Shown piece by piece: positions 34,321 to 42,956 of a stretch of 64,000 nucleotides of DNA. A program made the position numbers and the translations under genes. This DNA comes from Henriciella mobilis (GTDB lineage Bacteria; Pseudomonadota; Alphaproteobacteria; Caulobacterales; Hyphomonadaceae), in NCBI RefSeq assembly GCF_003576315.1, contig NZ_QWFZ01000003.1:186001-250000 (forward strand), read 5' to 3'. The notes beneath the pieces are model-generated. The model saw only the letters and a program-made list of their open reading frames with translations, did no database searches and was not told the DNA's origin. Each line of letters opens with the position of its first letter. The first letter of the stretch is position 1.

Positions 34321-36117
34321 ATGCGGTTTCTGAAGTTTTTTAGTCTGGGTTATTGGCTGAAGTCAAAATCCATCAATCAGCGGCTGGGCTTCCAGGCCGG
34401 TTCGGCCATCCTGCTCAGCTTCTGCCTTGTCGCAGTTCTGGCGGGCGGCTCCTATGTCAGTCTAGGCATGATCCAGAAAGACAACGATCTCGCCGGGCAG
34501 GCGCTGTCTTCTGCGCTGCTGGAGAAGGATTTTGCGTCCCTCGAGCGTGACGTGTTTCGCTACGCACTGCTGCAGAACGAAGAAACCAAGGCCGACTATG
34601 AAGGCAATGTGACCGACTTCCGTCAGGCGGTAGCCGAAGCTCAGGCCAAGCTGGGTCAGTCCGAGCAAGCCCAGCTTCTCGTCGTCAGCAAAGCGGCCGA
34701 TGTTTACGTCGCCACGGTCAATCAGGTGATCGGGTCCGGCAATACCGGCGTCGAAGGCGTCAACCGCATTATGGAGAAGGGCGATATCGTTGACGCCAGC
34801 ATCGAGGAGATCCGCGATCCGGTCATTGCAAAGTCAGCCGCGATCGCCGTGGCTCAGGAAAGCCTTTCCACGACCATCATGGGCATCACAATCCTGATTG
34901 CGATCCTGGCAGGCCTGAGCTCCTTCGTGATCGCGCGGGTCATCAAAAAGGCGATTTCGAGCGAGCTCGACGCCATCAGCGGCTCAATCAAGAAAGTCCT
35001 CGCTGGCGACCTTGATATCGAAATCCAGCACGCAGAGCGGAATGACGATGTCGGTGAACTGGCTCGCGCAGCCGTCCAGCTTCGCGATACCAGCCGCGCC
35101 AAACGCCAGTCGGATGCGGAAATGATCGAAATGGCCCAGCAGGTCGGCGAATGCCTGCAGCGGATGTCTCGCGGCGACCTGACCGTCAAACTCGGCCAGC
35201 TTGGCGAAAACTATGCCGGTCTGCGCGAAGACTTCAATCGCACGATCAACCAGCTGCACGATACGCTTTCTTCGGTTGCCGAGTCTGCGCATTCGATCCG
35301 CATCGGCTCGAACGAGATCAGCTCGGCCTCCGACGACCTGGCCCAGCGCACCGAGCATCATGCGGGCGACATGGCCCGCATTGCCGAGGCGATCAACGAG
35401 ATCTCCTCGACGCTCAGCGAGACGGCCGGCAGCGCCGCCGAGGCTGACCGCAACGTTGCTGAAGCCATGGCCGAAACCAAGGATGGCGGCGCCGTCGTCA
35501 AGCAGGCGGTCCACGCCATGACCAGCATCGAAGAATCGACTGAGAAGATAGAGCAGATCATTGCTGTCATCGACGGCATCGCCTTCCAGACCAACCTGCT
35601 GGCCCTGAACGCAGGCGTGGAAGCAGCCCGTGCCGGCGACGCTGGCAGCGGCTTCGCCGTCGTCGCCAACGAGGTTCGCGCCTTGGCCCAACGCTCTGCC
35701 GATGCCGCCAAGGACATCAAGGGCCTCATCCAGACCAGCAGCAACCAGGTCGCGAATGGTGCAGACATGGTGCGCAAGACAGGCGCTGCCTTTGAACGCA
35801 TCAATGAGCGGATCAGCAGTGTCTCCGCCCTGGTCGAGCAGATCAGCACGAAGGCTGAACAGCAGTCGCACAATCTCAAGGAAACCAACCGCTCGATGAG
35901 CAATGTCGAGATGGTTACGCAGAACAATGCCGCCATGGTCGAGGAAAGCACTGCTGCTGCCCGCAACCTGGCGAGTTCTGCCGACAGCCTGGCACAGCTG
36001 GTTTCGCAGTTCTCGCTGCGTGAGCAATCCAGCGTGAGTGCAATCCACTCGATCAATGCACGCCAGCAGACCACAAGCGTCGCCGCAACGGGTGGCAAGC
36101 GCGTGGTCGGCGGGTAA
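34321..36117 (+). CDS. methyl-accepting chemotaxis protein
   Basis: A 598-residue transmembrane chemoreceptor. The first membrane helix is at about residues 22-48 and the second at about 183-206, enclosing a helical periplasmic sensor domain of about 130 residues that looks like a four-helix bundle. A HAMP domain follows (about 207-260), a second HAMP-like stretch near 270-320, then the signalling domain with the conserved hairpin IDGIAFQTNLLALNAGVEAARAG at about 419-441. There is no CheR-binding pentapeptide at the C-terminus. No che genes are nearby. A GAGGGATAGCCGATC leader gives the ribosome binding site. Ligand unknown. Confidence 0.93.
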   Translation: MRFLKFFSLGYWLKSKSINQRLGFQAGSAILLSFCLVAVLAGGSYVSLGMIQKDNDLAGQALSSALLEKDFASLERDVFRYALLQNEETKADYEGNVTDFRQAVAEAQAKLGQSEQAQLLVVSKAADVYVATVNQVIGSGNTGVEGVNRIMEKGDIVDASIEEIRDPVIAKSAAIAVAQESLSTTIMGITILIAILAGLSSFVIARVIKKAISSELDAISGSIKKVLAGDLDIEIQHAERNDDVGELARAAVQLRDTSRAKRQSDAEMIEMAQQVGECLQRMSRGDLTVKLGQLGENYAGLREDFNRTINQLHDTLSSVAESAHSIRIGSNEISSASDDLAQRTEHHAGDMARIAEAINEISSTLSETAGSAAEADRNVAEAMAETKDGGAVVKQAVHAMTSIEESTEKIEQIIAVIDGIAFQTNLLALNAGVEAARAGDAGSGFAVVANEVRALAQRSADAAKDIKGLIQTSSNQVANGADMVRKTGAAFERINERISSVSALVEQISTKAEQQSHNLKETNRSMSNVEMVTQNNAAMVEESTAAARNLASSADSLAQLVSQFSLREQSSVSAIHSINARQQTTSVAATGGKRVVGG

Positions 36118-36203
36118 GCGGGCACGAGCCGCGCGCTTCCTGCAACCCTGAACTCTTCTTGAAAAGCTCAGAGCCAGGACGGCTCACCCCAAAGGAAATA
36201 ACA

Positions 36204-37592
36204 ATGAAAAGACACCATATCCTCGCGGCTCTGGCTTGCGCCAGCGCCGCGACAGTGGGCCCCTTTGCCCAGGCTCAGGAGAATTCTGCGCCGAGTCTTC
36301 AGAAAACGTTCGGTTCCGACGCCTTCAAGATCGACGGCTCCTTCCGCACCCGGTTCGAAGGCTTTGATGGCGCCTTCCGCTCCAGCGGCGCGACCGAAGA
36401 CAGCCTTGTGAGCTTCCGCACGCTCATCAACGCTGAATACGATGCCGGCAGCTTCCGTTTTGGCGGAACGTTGCAGGATTCTCGCGCTTATGACGCCGAT
36501 ACCGACACGCCGCTCTCGACGGCCGAAGTGAACACGTTCGAACTTCTCCAGGCCTATGTCACTGCTGAGCTGGGGGACTTCGCCGGCGCCGGAACAAGCA
36601 CGGAGCTGACAGCCGGCCGTTTCACGATGAATCTAGGATCCAAGCGCCTGGCCGCCACACCGGGCTTCCGCAACACGGGCAACGGCTTTACCGGCGTCAA
36701 GGCGGACTGGAAAGGTGCCGGCAAGCAGAAGTTCACGGCCTTCTATACGCTGCCGCAACAGCGCCTGCCCTCGGCAAAGAGCGAACTGCTCGACAATGAG
36801 ACCGAGTGGGACCGCGAAGGCGACGACCTGCGCTTCTGGGGCGCGTTCTTCTCCACGCCGGCCGTCAACGAACGCAGCACTGTCGAACTCTATTTCTACG
36901 GCCTCGACGAGGATGACCGCTCTGACCGTGCGACGAGGAACCGTCACCTACTGACGCCTGGTGCGCGGATTTACTCCGACCAGGGCACAGGTCTTTTCGA
37001 CTATGAGTTCGAAGGCGCCTGGCAGACCGGTGACATTCGCACATCCTCGGCTGCGGCCGCACCGCAAGTCGACGTGTCGGCTTACACGATCGCCGCAGAA
37101 GTCGGTTACACCTTCGACACCTCGATCAAGCCGCGCGTTGCACTCGTCGGGAACATTGCCAGCGGTGACGATCCGGACTCCTCGGATTTCAACCGTTTCG
37201 ACACGCTTTTTGGCATCCGCCGCGGGGAATGGGGCCCATCCTCTTCCCTTTTCGGACCGCTGAGCCGAAACAATATCCGCGATCTTGGCGTCCGGTTCGA
37301 ATTCAAGCCTTCCAAACGTCTCGACGGCTTTATCTCGGCCCACAGCGTCTGGCTTGACGAGGAAACCGACAGCTTCGCCAAGACGGGTATTCGCGACGCG
37401 AGCGGAAGCAGCGGCGATTTCGGTGCCAACCAGGTTGAAGCCCGGCTGCGCTACTGGATCGTCCCGGACTTCCTGCAGATGGATATTGGCGGCGCCGTCC
37501 TGAACAAGGGCAGCTTCCTGAAAGATGCACCGAACGTCCAGGACACGAGCGATACCCACTACGGCTACGTAGACTTCTACATTCACTTCTAG
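36204..37592 (+). CDS. outer-membrane channel of the alginate-export type
   Basis: A 462-residue secreted beta-barrel. After a signal peptide (about 1-25, ending PFAQAQE) the mature protein is a run of amphipathic strands typical of the Alginate_exp domain: FKIDGSFRTRFEGFDGAF, RTLINAEYDAGSFRFGG and LTAGRFTMNLGSKRLA are family-like. It ends in Phe (DFYIHF), the C-terminal signal for the BAM complex. The substrate may be a small anionic molecule or polysaccharide; no alginate genes are present. The ATG at 36204 has an AAAGGAAAT ribosome binding site. A terminator follows 40 bases downstream. Confidence 0.85.
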   Translation: MKRHHILAALACASAATVGPFAQAQENSAPSLQKTFGSDAFKIDGSFRTRFEGFDGAFRSSGATEDSLVSFRTLINAEYDAGSFRFGGTLQDSRAYDADTDTPLSTAEVNTFELLQAYVTAELGDFAGAGTSTELTAGRFTMNLGSKRLAATPGFRNTGNGFTGVKADWKGAGKQKFTAFYTLPQQRLPSAKSELLDNETEWDREGDDLRFWGAFFSTPAVNERSTVELYFYGLDEDDRSDRATRNRHLLTPGARIYSDQGTGLFDYEFEGAWQTGDIRTSSAAAAPQVDVSAYTIAAEVGYTFDTSIKPRVALVGNIASGDDPDSSDFNRFDTLFGIRRGEWGPSSSLFGPLSRNNIRDLGVRFEFKPSKRLDGFISAHSVWLDEETDSFAKTGIRDASGSSGDFGANQVEARLRYWIVPDFLQMDIGGAVLNKGSFLKDAPNVQDTSDTHYGYVDFYIHF

Positions 37593-37634
37593 ATCCCGGA
37601 TTCGCCTCGGCGAAACCGGTAACTTCATCATCTA

Positions 37635-37669
37635 AAGCCTGCGCGGCCCTGGCCTCGCAGGCTTTTTTT
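37635..37669 (+). terminator. rho-independent terminator after the outer-membrane channel gene
   Basis: Nine-base stem AAGCCTGCG/CGCAGGCTT with a 12-base loop followed by seven T residues. Confidence 0.92.
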
Positions 37670-37705
37670 GTCTCGAAAGGGATGACGGGCGGCAGCCGAA
37701 AGGAA

Positions 37706-37782
37706 TGGCGCACCTAACAGGATTCGAACCTGTGACCTCTGCCTTCGGAGGGCAGCGCTCTATCCAGCTGAGCTATAGGTGC
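37706..37782 (-). tRNA. tRNA-Arg (anticodon CCG)
   Basis: Minus strand: acceptor GCACCTA/TAGGTGC, anticodon loop CTCCGAA (CCG), T-loop TTCGAAT, encoded CCA at 37706-37708. It reads CGG codons. Confidence 0.97.
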
Positions 37783-37919
37783 GTTGAGCCACCCTGTAAG
37801 CGAAGCTGGCTCACGGTGCAATCTCTCGCCAGCACGCCGTTTCAGCTTTTACCTTTCGAGCGTCTGTGCAAAATACCGTCAGACAATCCGAAGGCATTCG
37901 AGAAGGAAGTTGCACGGAC

Positions 37920-38948
37920 ATGAAATCAGGACTTTCAACGTACGCCGGCCTCGTCGCTGCCGCAGCCTTGGCCTTCACGCTTGCAGGCTGCAATCCATCC
38001 TCGACCAGCAGCGATGAACCAGCCTCCGCCGCAACTGACGCACCCGGCAGCACCGAGCAGGCCGAGCGGCGCAACCGTGAGGACATCATCGCAGAGTATG
38101 AGGCCGCCCTGGCTGAGGCACGCGAGACGTCTGGCAATGGCGAGCCAGCTCTGTGGACATTGTCCGACGAAGACACGACGATCTACCTGTTCGGCACGGT
38201 CCACATCCTGCGCCCGGATCTCGACTGGCGCACGCCCGAATTCGACGCGGCTTTCGACAGCGCCGATACGCTGGTTCTCGAAGTCGACATGGAAAGCGAA
38301 GCTGGCCAGCAGGCCGTGATGCGGGACTTCGTGCAACGCGGTCTCTACGGCGATGGCCGCACGCTGAGCGGCCAACTCAGCGATGAAGACCTCAGCGTCC
38401 TTGAAACGGCGCTCGAGCCGCTCGGCCTGCCGATTGCCGCGCTCGACCCGATGGAGCCCTGGATGGTCGCGGTCACCCTGTCGGTCTCGCACCTGCAGGC
38501 GGAAGGGTTTGATCCGGAATCCGGTGTCGAACAGGTCCTCATCGCCGACGCGAAGGATGACGGCAAGAACTTCGCCTTCCTCGAAACAGCCGCCGTGCAA
38601 GCCGATATCTTCGACACCCTGCCGGAAGACGTCCAGAAGACCTTTCTCTACGAGACGGCACTGACGCTGGACGAATCTACGCTGATGCTCGACCAGGTCG
38701 TGGATGAATGGGCCGATGGCGATGTCGAGGGCCTCGGCACACTGGTCGCCAATCCTGACACGGGTGGCGGCGAGGGCATCTATGATGCGCTGTTTATCAA
38801 GCGCAACAGCAACTGGGTGCCGCAGATCGAGGCAATGCTCGACGAAACCGGCACCTTTTTTGTTGCTGTCGGCGCCGGCCATCTGGCTGGTCCAGACAGC
38901 GTCGTCACCATGCTGCGCGACAAGGGCTATGAGGTGGAGGGGCCGTAA
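37920..38948 (+). CDS. TraB/GumN family lipoprotein
   Basis: A 342-residue protein of the TraB/GumN (TIKI-like) family. A lipobox (AFTLAGCNP, Cys at about residue 24) predicts lipid anchoring, followed by an Ala/Ser/Glu-rich linker and the domain from about residue 80: [16 protein letters not shown] with the conserved [14 protein letters not shown], and the C-terminal [20 protein letters not shown] with GxGHL. Eukaryotic TIKI relatives are metalloproteases; the bacterial role is unknown. The ATG at 37920 is preceded by an AAGGAAG ribosome binding site; an upstream in-frame ATG at 37866 would bury the signal peptide. Confidence 0.87.
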   Translation: MKSGLSTYAGLVAAAALAFTLAGCNPSSTSSDEPASAATDAPGSTEQAERRNREDIIAEYEAALAEARETSGNGEPALWTLSDEDTTIYLFGTVHILRPDLDWRTPEFDAAFDSADTLVLEVDMESEAGQQAVMRDFVQRGLYGDGRTLSGQLSDEDLSVLETALEPLGLPIAALDPMEPWMVAVTLSVSHLQAEGFDPESGVEQVLIADAKDDGKNFAFLETAAVQADIFDTLPEDVQKTFLYETALTLDESTLMLDQVVDEWADGDVEGLGTLVANPDTGGGEGIYDALFIKRNSNWVPQIEAMLDETGTFFVAVGAGHLAGPDSVVTMLRDKGYEVEGP

Positions 38949-38971
38949 GCGCCGTTCCGGCGCGCCGGGCG

Positions 38972-39424
38972 TCAGTCCGGCGGGTTGCCTTCCCAGTCGA
39001 TGATCCAGTTGATCTGGTCTTCCTCGAGCACGCTGTCCTCACTGACAGTGCGGCCGAGCACGGAATGCCCCTTTTCATGGATGCGATTGCGATCCCCGCA
39101 GACGAGATGGTGCCAATCCGCCAGCCCCCGGCCTTCATTGATCCTTCGATACGCGCAGCTCTTCGGCATCCATTTGAGGTCCGATACGCTTTGCGGTGTC
39201 AGGATGATGCAGTCCGGGACCTTCTCCTTGCGGTTCTCATAATCTGAGCAGCTGCAGGTCTCGGGATCGAACAACCGGCAGTGAAGGCGCGTATATGCCA
39301 CCTCGCCGGTATCCTCGTCTTCCAGCTTGAGCAGACAACACTTGCCGCAGCCGTCGCAGAGTGACTCCCATTCTTCTCTGGTCAGCTCGGACAGCTGTTT
39401 CGTTTCCCAGAAGGGCCGGCTCAT
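38972..39424 (-). CDS. YcgN family cysteine-cluster protein (UPF0260)
   Basis: A 150-residue protein with the UPF0260/CxxCxxCC-type cluster: LCDGCGKCCLLKLED at residues 22-36, HCRLFDPETCSCSDYENR at about 48-65 and YRRINEGRGLADWHHLVCGD near 92-111. The many cysteines suggest an iron or zinc site. Function unknown; the family is widespread in proteobacteria. It appears to be the last gene of a minus-strand group with the two small GNAT genes (15-base gap), suggesting co-transcription. Confidence 0.9.
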   Translation of the reverse strand: MSRPFWETKQLSELTREEWESLCDGCGKCCLLKLEDEDTGEVAYTRLHCRLFDPETCSCSDYENRKEKVPDCIILTPQSVSDLKWMPKSCAYRRINEGRGLADWHHLVCGDRNRIHEKGHSVLGRTVSEDSVLEEDQINWIIDWEGNPPD

Positions 39425-39439
39425 CGTCGAGCTCCCGGT

Positions 39440-39715
39440 CTAATGGACCACGTCCTGCCATTCAGGATGACGCTGAAGCTGGACCTTGGCAAACCCGCAG
39501 ACCGGAAGAAGCTGAAAGCCATCCTGGCGCGCCTTTTCAACCAGCGCGCCGACGAGTTTCGTTCCAAGACCCCTGCCGCCCAGAACAGATGGCACGCCGA
39601 CAAAGTCGACACGCATCACATCCGGTTTCGCCCAGCCATAGCGAATTTCCAACTCATGGCCTTCGACATCTGCTGTCAGTCGTTGCCCGGAACCCTTGAG
39701 AACGAGGTCGCTCAT
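39440..39715 (-). CDS. short GNAT-like acetyltransferase domain protein (PF14542 type), copy 1
   Basis: A 91-residue protein consisting only of the compact GNAT core of the Acetyltransf_CG family: the VDFVGVPSVLGGRGLGTKLVGALVEKAR segment contains the acetyl-CoA pyrophosphate loop (G-x-G-x-G/L type), and LLPVCGFAKVQLQRHPEWQD is the family C-terminal signature. It is a diverged duplicate of the next gene upstream, joined by an ATGA overlap (start 39715, upstream stop 39712). The substrate is unknown. Confidence 0.85.
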   Translation of the reverse strand: MSDLVLKGSGQRLTADVEGHELEIRYGWAKPDVMRVDFVGVPSVLGGRGLGTKLVGALVEKARQDGFQLLPVCGFAKVQLQRHPEWQDVVH

Positions 39716-40017
39716 CTCAGTACGTCCTGCCATTCGGGGTGTTTCTCGATCTGCGCCTTCGCATACGGACAGAGCGGGACAATTCTGCGGCCCTCGGCGC
39801 GGGCATCGTCGACAGCGCGTTTCACCAGGGCTTGCCCGATGCCCCGCCCGCCCAACGCCTGAGGAACGCCGGTATGGTCAATGATTATGATGCTCTCGCC
39901 AGCGCGGGAATAAGTCATTTCGGCCACGTGGCCGTCGAGGGATACGGAGTAGCGACCGCCACTATCGGTTTCGCTGCGATGAATTTCAAATGTGCTCAAC
40001 GGGGCCTGCAATACCAA
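39712..40017 (-). CDS. short GNAT-like acetyltransferase domain protein (PF14542 type), copy 2
   Basis: A 101-residue mini-GNAT. IIIIDHTGVPQALGGRGIGQALVKRAVDDAR holds the acetyl-CoA loop, and IVPLCPYAKAQIEKHPEWQDVLR is the closing motif; the latter is closer to the family consensus than in its neighbour. First gene of a probable operon with copy 1 and the YcgN gene. The two proteins share the same architecture and an identical HPEWQDV end, which points to tandem duplication. Confidence 0.87.
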   Translation of the reverse strand: MVLQAPLSTFEIHRSETDSGGRYSVSLDGHVAEMTYSRAGESIIIIDHTGVPQALGGRGIGQALVKRAVDDARAEGRRIVPLCPYAKAQIEKHPEWQDVLR

Positions 40018-40079
40018 ATCGTTTCGATTGCAGTCTGGTATTATGAATAGTCAGACCATGGCAAGCGATCTTGCGCCGG

Positions 40080-40283
40080 TCAGGCCTCGTCCTGCTTCTT
40101 CTTTTCGTCAGAAGACAGACCCAGTTCGTCCTTGACCTCCTGGACAGCTTCCTGGCCCTTGCCTTCGGCCTGTTTGAGCTTGCCTTCAGCCTCGAGCTTC
40201 CGGTTGCCGGTTACAACGCCGGCGACTTCCTTGATCTTGCCTTCTACCTGCTTACCAATTCCTTTGGCTTTTTCATTGGCCAT
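40080..40283 (-). CDS. CsbD family stress protein
   Basis: A 67-residue very hydrophilic, Lys/Glu-rich protein: MANEKAKGIGKQVEGKIKE with the family repeat (GNRKLEAEGKLKQAEGKGQ) and a charged tail. CsbD-like proteins are induced in general stress responses; the molecular role is unknown. The ribosome binding site AAAGGAGGCC is strong. A perfect EcfG-type promoter lies 30-60 bases upstream, linking the gene to the alphaproteobacterial general stress response. Confidence 0.93.
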   Translation of the reverse strand: MANEKAKGIGKQVEGKIKEVAGVVTGNRKLEAEGKLKQAEGKGQEAVQEVKDELGLSSDEKKKQDEA

Positions 40284-40313
40284 TTTAGGCCTCCTTTCGA
40301 TTCTAATTACAAC

Positions 40314-40339
40314 AACGGGTCAGATGGGCGGCGGGTTCC
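40314..40339 (-). promoter_or_regulatory. EcfG-type general stress promoter of csbD
   Basis: On the minus strand GGAAC, exactly 17 bases, then CGTT: a full match to the consensus recognised by the EcfG sigma factor. It reads towards the csbD start at 40283. Seen directly; use by EcfG is inferred from the consensus and the stress-type gene behind it. Confidence 0.72.
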
Positions 40340-40379
40340 GGCTATCGCGAGATTCATTCGCCATGCTAGGTGGCTGGCC

Positions 40380-42209
40380 ATGACCAGATTGCCGCCAAGA
40401 CCAAAGCTGAGCTGGAAAGAGGATGGAACGCCTGCCGATGACGGGGTCGGGGATGTCTATTTCTCACGCCACGACGGCCTGGAAGAAACCCGAGCGGTCT
40501 TTCTTCAAGGGTGCGGCCTGCCCGAACGATGGCTCGCACGACCGAATTTCACCGTTGCCGAGCTTGGGTTTGGTACCGGGCTCAACTTCCTTGCGGCGTG
40601 GCAGCTCTGGCAGCAGACACGAAACCCTCATCAATGGCTTCATTTCGTCAGCTTCGAAGGCTTTCCCCTGGATGCCGAGGATGCCCGCCGCGCCTTGGCC
40701 GCATGGCCGGAATTGCGGACCTTCAGCGACAAGCTGATTGACGCCTGGCCTGAGCGTGCGTTCGGCGTCCAGCGGATCGTCTGGCCCGAGGACCGGATCA
40801 CATTGACGCTGCATACCGGCGATATTTGCGAGACACTGCCGCAGTCTGAACTGCACGCCGACGCCTGGTTCCTCGATGGATTCTCGCCCACCAAGAATGA
40901 ACGCATGTGGAGCGAAGCGCTCTGGCCGCATGTGCGTGAGCGTTGCCGCGAAGGCGCGCTTCTGGCGACGTTCACGGTGGCTGGCGGCGTTCGGCGCGGC
41001 TTGTCGGCAGCAGGCTTCGAGGTTGAGAAGAAACCCGGTTTCGGGCGCAAGCGCGAACGCCTTGAAGTGCGCGCGCCCGCCGATATCGACCGGCCTGCCG
41101 ACAGCCATGGGCTGCGGCCCATGGGTCAGGCGCCCCAGCAGGTTAGAATTATCGGGGCAGGCATCGCTGGCGCGTGCGCGGCCCGCATCCTTCTCGACCG
41201 TGGAATCGCGGTCGAGGTCATCGATGCAGCCCCCGGTCCCGCCAAGGCCGCCAGCGGCAACCCGCTCGCCCTCGTCATGCCGCGGCTTGATGCAGGCGAC
41301 ACGGTGCAGGCCCGCTTATTGGTGGATGCCTACCTCGCTGCCAGGCGCTTTTTTGCCGGACGGCCGGGCGCCTGGGAGACAACGGTGGCCCACCGGCCGA
41401 AAGATGAGAAGGAAGCCGAACGGATTTCGAAGGTCCTCGCCGACCCGCCTCTGGGACTTGAGAATCTGGAAGCGCTGGCCGGCGGCGGCCTGCTGCACAA
41501 GGGCGCGCTGATCCTGCAGCCGGATGTGCTCCTACCGTCGCTGCTGGAAGGGGCAGATTGCCGATTCCACACAAGGCTCGAACCGGAAGGTCTCGAAGAC
41601 GATATTCCGACCATTCTGGCGACCGGTCACTCGGCTGGCGCTTTCATGAAGTGGCTCGATATCGAAGGGCGGCTTGGCCAGGTTGAGTGCGTAGAGACTG
41701 AGGTCGACGCGCCCGCATCGGCCACAGCTTCGGGAGACTACGCCATCGCGCTTGGGCGAAGGCGTGTCTGGGGGGCGACGTTCGAGCGCTGGGAGGGTGG
41801 CTCGATTGAGGAAAGCGAAACGGCGCGCGCTTCGAATATGGATGCCCTGGACGCGCTGGCACCTTACTGGTGGCATGAGGCGCGGAAAGGACAGGTCACG
41901 AGCCGGGCCAGCGTCAGGGCGACGACACCGGACCGTCTGCCCCTGATCGGACGTCTTCCAGATTATGAGAGGGCGATCGACGTTTTTGACGGTGTGCGTC
42001 ATGGGCAATCCCCAAAAGACGATGCCCCGCTCGCCGGCCACCTGCTGATTGCTGGCGGGTTCGGCTCGCGGGGCTTCACCTGGGGGCCCTGGGCTGGGGA
42101 AATCCTGGCTGGGCTGGTCCTTGATGAACCGGCCCCGGCGACGCAGTCAGCGCTTCGGGCGGTATCGCCCATGCGACAGGTTCTGCGGCGCCTGAAGCGC
42201 GGCGGCTAG
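40380..42209 (+). CDS. mnmC: bifunctional tRNA mnm5s2U34 biosynthesis protein MnmC
   Basis: A 609-residue two-domain enzyme finishing the wobble modification mnm5(s2)U in tRNA. The N-terminal SAM-dependent methyltransferase (about 1-235) shows PKLSWKEDGTPADDGVGDVYFS, VAELGFGTGLNFLAAW and AWFLDGFSPTKNERMW. The C-terminal FAD-dependent demodification domain (about 255-600) begins with the dinucleotide-binding IIGAGIAGACAARIL and ends with IAGGFGSRGFTWGPWAGEILA. The ATG at 40380 starts right before the conserved N-terminus; the frame is open upstream across csbD antisense, which is not coding. The start is about 95 bases from csbD, divergent. Confidence 0.93.
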   Translation: MTRLPPRPKLSWKEDGTPADDGVGDVYFSRHDGLEETRAVFLQGCGLPERWLARPNFTVAELGFGTGLNFLAAWQLWQQTRNPHQWLHFVSFEGFPLDAEDARRALAAWPELRTFSDKLIDAWPERAFGVQRIVWPEDRITLTLHTGDICETLPQSELHADAWFLDGFSPTKNERMWSEALWPHVRERCREGALLATFTVAGGVRRGLSAAGFEVEKKPGFGRKRERLEVRAPADIDRPADSHGLRPMGQAPQQVRIIGAGIAGACAARILLDRGIAVEVIDAAPGPAKAASGNPLALVMPRLDAGDTVQARLLVDAYLAARRFFAGRPGAWETTVAHRPKDEKEAERISKVLADPPLGLENLEALAGGGLLHKGALILQPDVLLPSLLEGADCRFHTRLEPEGLEDDIPTILATGHSAGAFMKWLDIEGRLGQVECVETEVDAPASATASGDYAIALGRRRVWGATFERWEGGSIEESETARASNMDALDALAPYWWHEARKGQVTSRASVRATTPDRLPLIGRLPDYERAIDVFDGVRHGQSPKDDAPLAGHLLIAGGFGSRGFTWGPWAGEILAGLVLDEPAPATQSALRAVSPMRQVLRRLKRGG

Positions 42210-42212
42210 CTG

Positions 42213-42392
42213 TCAGCCAGCCGCTGCGAAGATGACCTGAACGCCCCGTTCGAGATCGGCCTGCATCGTCATGTGCACACCGCCGGCCTCGATATGCAGC
42301 CCGCCCGAAAAACTTGCGAAGGCGACGGCTGCAAGGGTGACAAGCGCAGCGCCGAAGGCGATCATTCCGCTTGTCCTGAGTCTGCTAGTCAT
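42213..42392 (-). CDS. small single-pass membrane protein at the end of the psp operon
   Basis: From the ATG at 42392, with a good AGGGG ribosome binding site, it encodes 59 residues: a basic N-terminus, one hydrophobic helix (about residues 9-30, GMIAFGAALVTLAAVAFASFSGG) and a short periplasmic-type tail. An alternative ATG at 42482, directly after the pspC stop, would give 89 residues with a Pro/Arg-rich extension. I recognise no family. It is last in the psp gene series and abuts the mnmC stop of the opposite strand. Confidence 0.6.
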   Translation of the reverse strand: MTSRLRTSGMIAFGAALVTLAAVAFASFSGGLHIEAGGVHMTMQADLERGVQVIFAAAG

Positions 42393-42484
42393 TTGTGACC
42401 CCTGAATTTGTGGGTTGGTGAAAATCGGCTCTGGCCTTGGTCGCCGGACTGGTTCGGGCATGTGAAGGATGAGAGCCGACATGG

Positions 42485-42943
42485 TTAGTTCTTTTCGAGG
42501 TTGCGAAACTCGCGGCGCAGGCGCCACTCGTCGGAGGTGACATTCCGCTCCAGGTTCTGGAGGCGGTCCTCAAGGTCCATGAAGGTGTACTTCAGGCCCG
42601 AATAGGTCGCCCGCGGCCGGTCGGAGACGCCGCGCCAGAAAGCCTCCTCGTCAGGCTGCAGGTGCGAATACCCGCGAGGCGCTTTCGGCACGATCAGGAT
42701 CATCACGATATAGGCGATGAAGATCAGCGGACCGGCGAACAGGAAGAAGGATGCAACCGCCAGCAGGCGCACAACGATCGGATCCCATCCGAAGCGCTCT
42801 GCGATGCCGCCGCAGACCCCGGCCCAGACACGGTGATGGCGTGAACGGTAGAGGCGCTTGGGGTTGCGCGAGCGGAACATGTCGTCTTCGTCAGCCCCGT
42901 GCACACGGTCGCGGTAACGGCGATGGTGAGAAGAATGGGTCAT
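42485..42943 (-). CDS. pspC: phage shock protein C (PspC domain)
   Basis: A 152-residue membrane protein. After a basic His/Arg-rich N-terminus the PspC domain occupies about residues 29-90: RLYRSRHHRVWAGVCGGIAE, FGWDPIVVRLLAV and a hydrophobic helix ending LIFIAYIVMILIVPK. The C-terminal part (about 100-152) is a charged coiled-coil-like helix (MDLEDRLQNLERNV). PspC senses inner-membrane stress with PspB and releases PspA from PspF. It follows pspB by 13 bases. Confidence 0.93.
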   Translation of the reverse strand: MTHSSHHRRYRDRVHGADEDDMFRSRNPKRLYRSRHHRVWAGVCGGIAERFGWDPIVVRLLAVASFFLFAGPLIFIAYIVMILIVPKAPRGYSHLQPDEEAFWRGVSDRPRATYSGLKYTFMDLEDRLQNLERNVTSDEWRLRREFRNLEKN

Positions 42944-42956
42944 TTGAAGTTTTGTC

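Noticed and set aside
37786-37814. TGAGCCA/TGGCTCA inverted repeat beside tRNA-Arg
   Set aside because: Seven-base arms with a long spacer and no T-run; too weak to call an operator or terminator.
40071-40379. Upstream extension of the mnmC frame
   Set aside because: It runs antisense through csbD and gives a hydrophobic stretch unlike any MnmC; ATG 40380 fits the family start.
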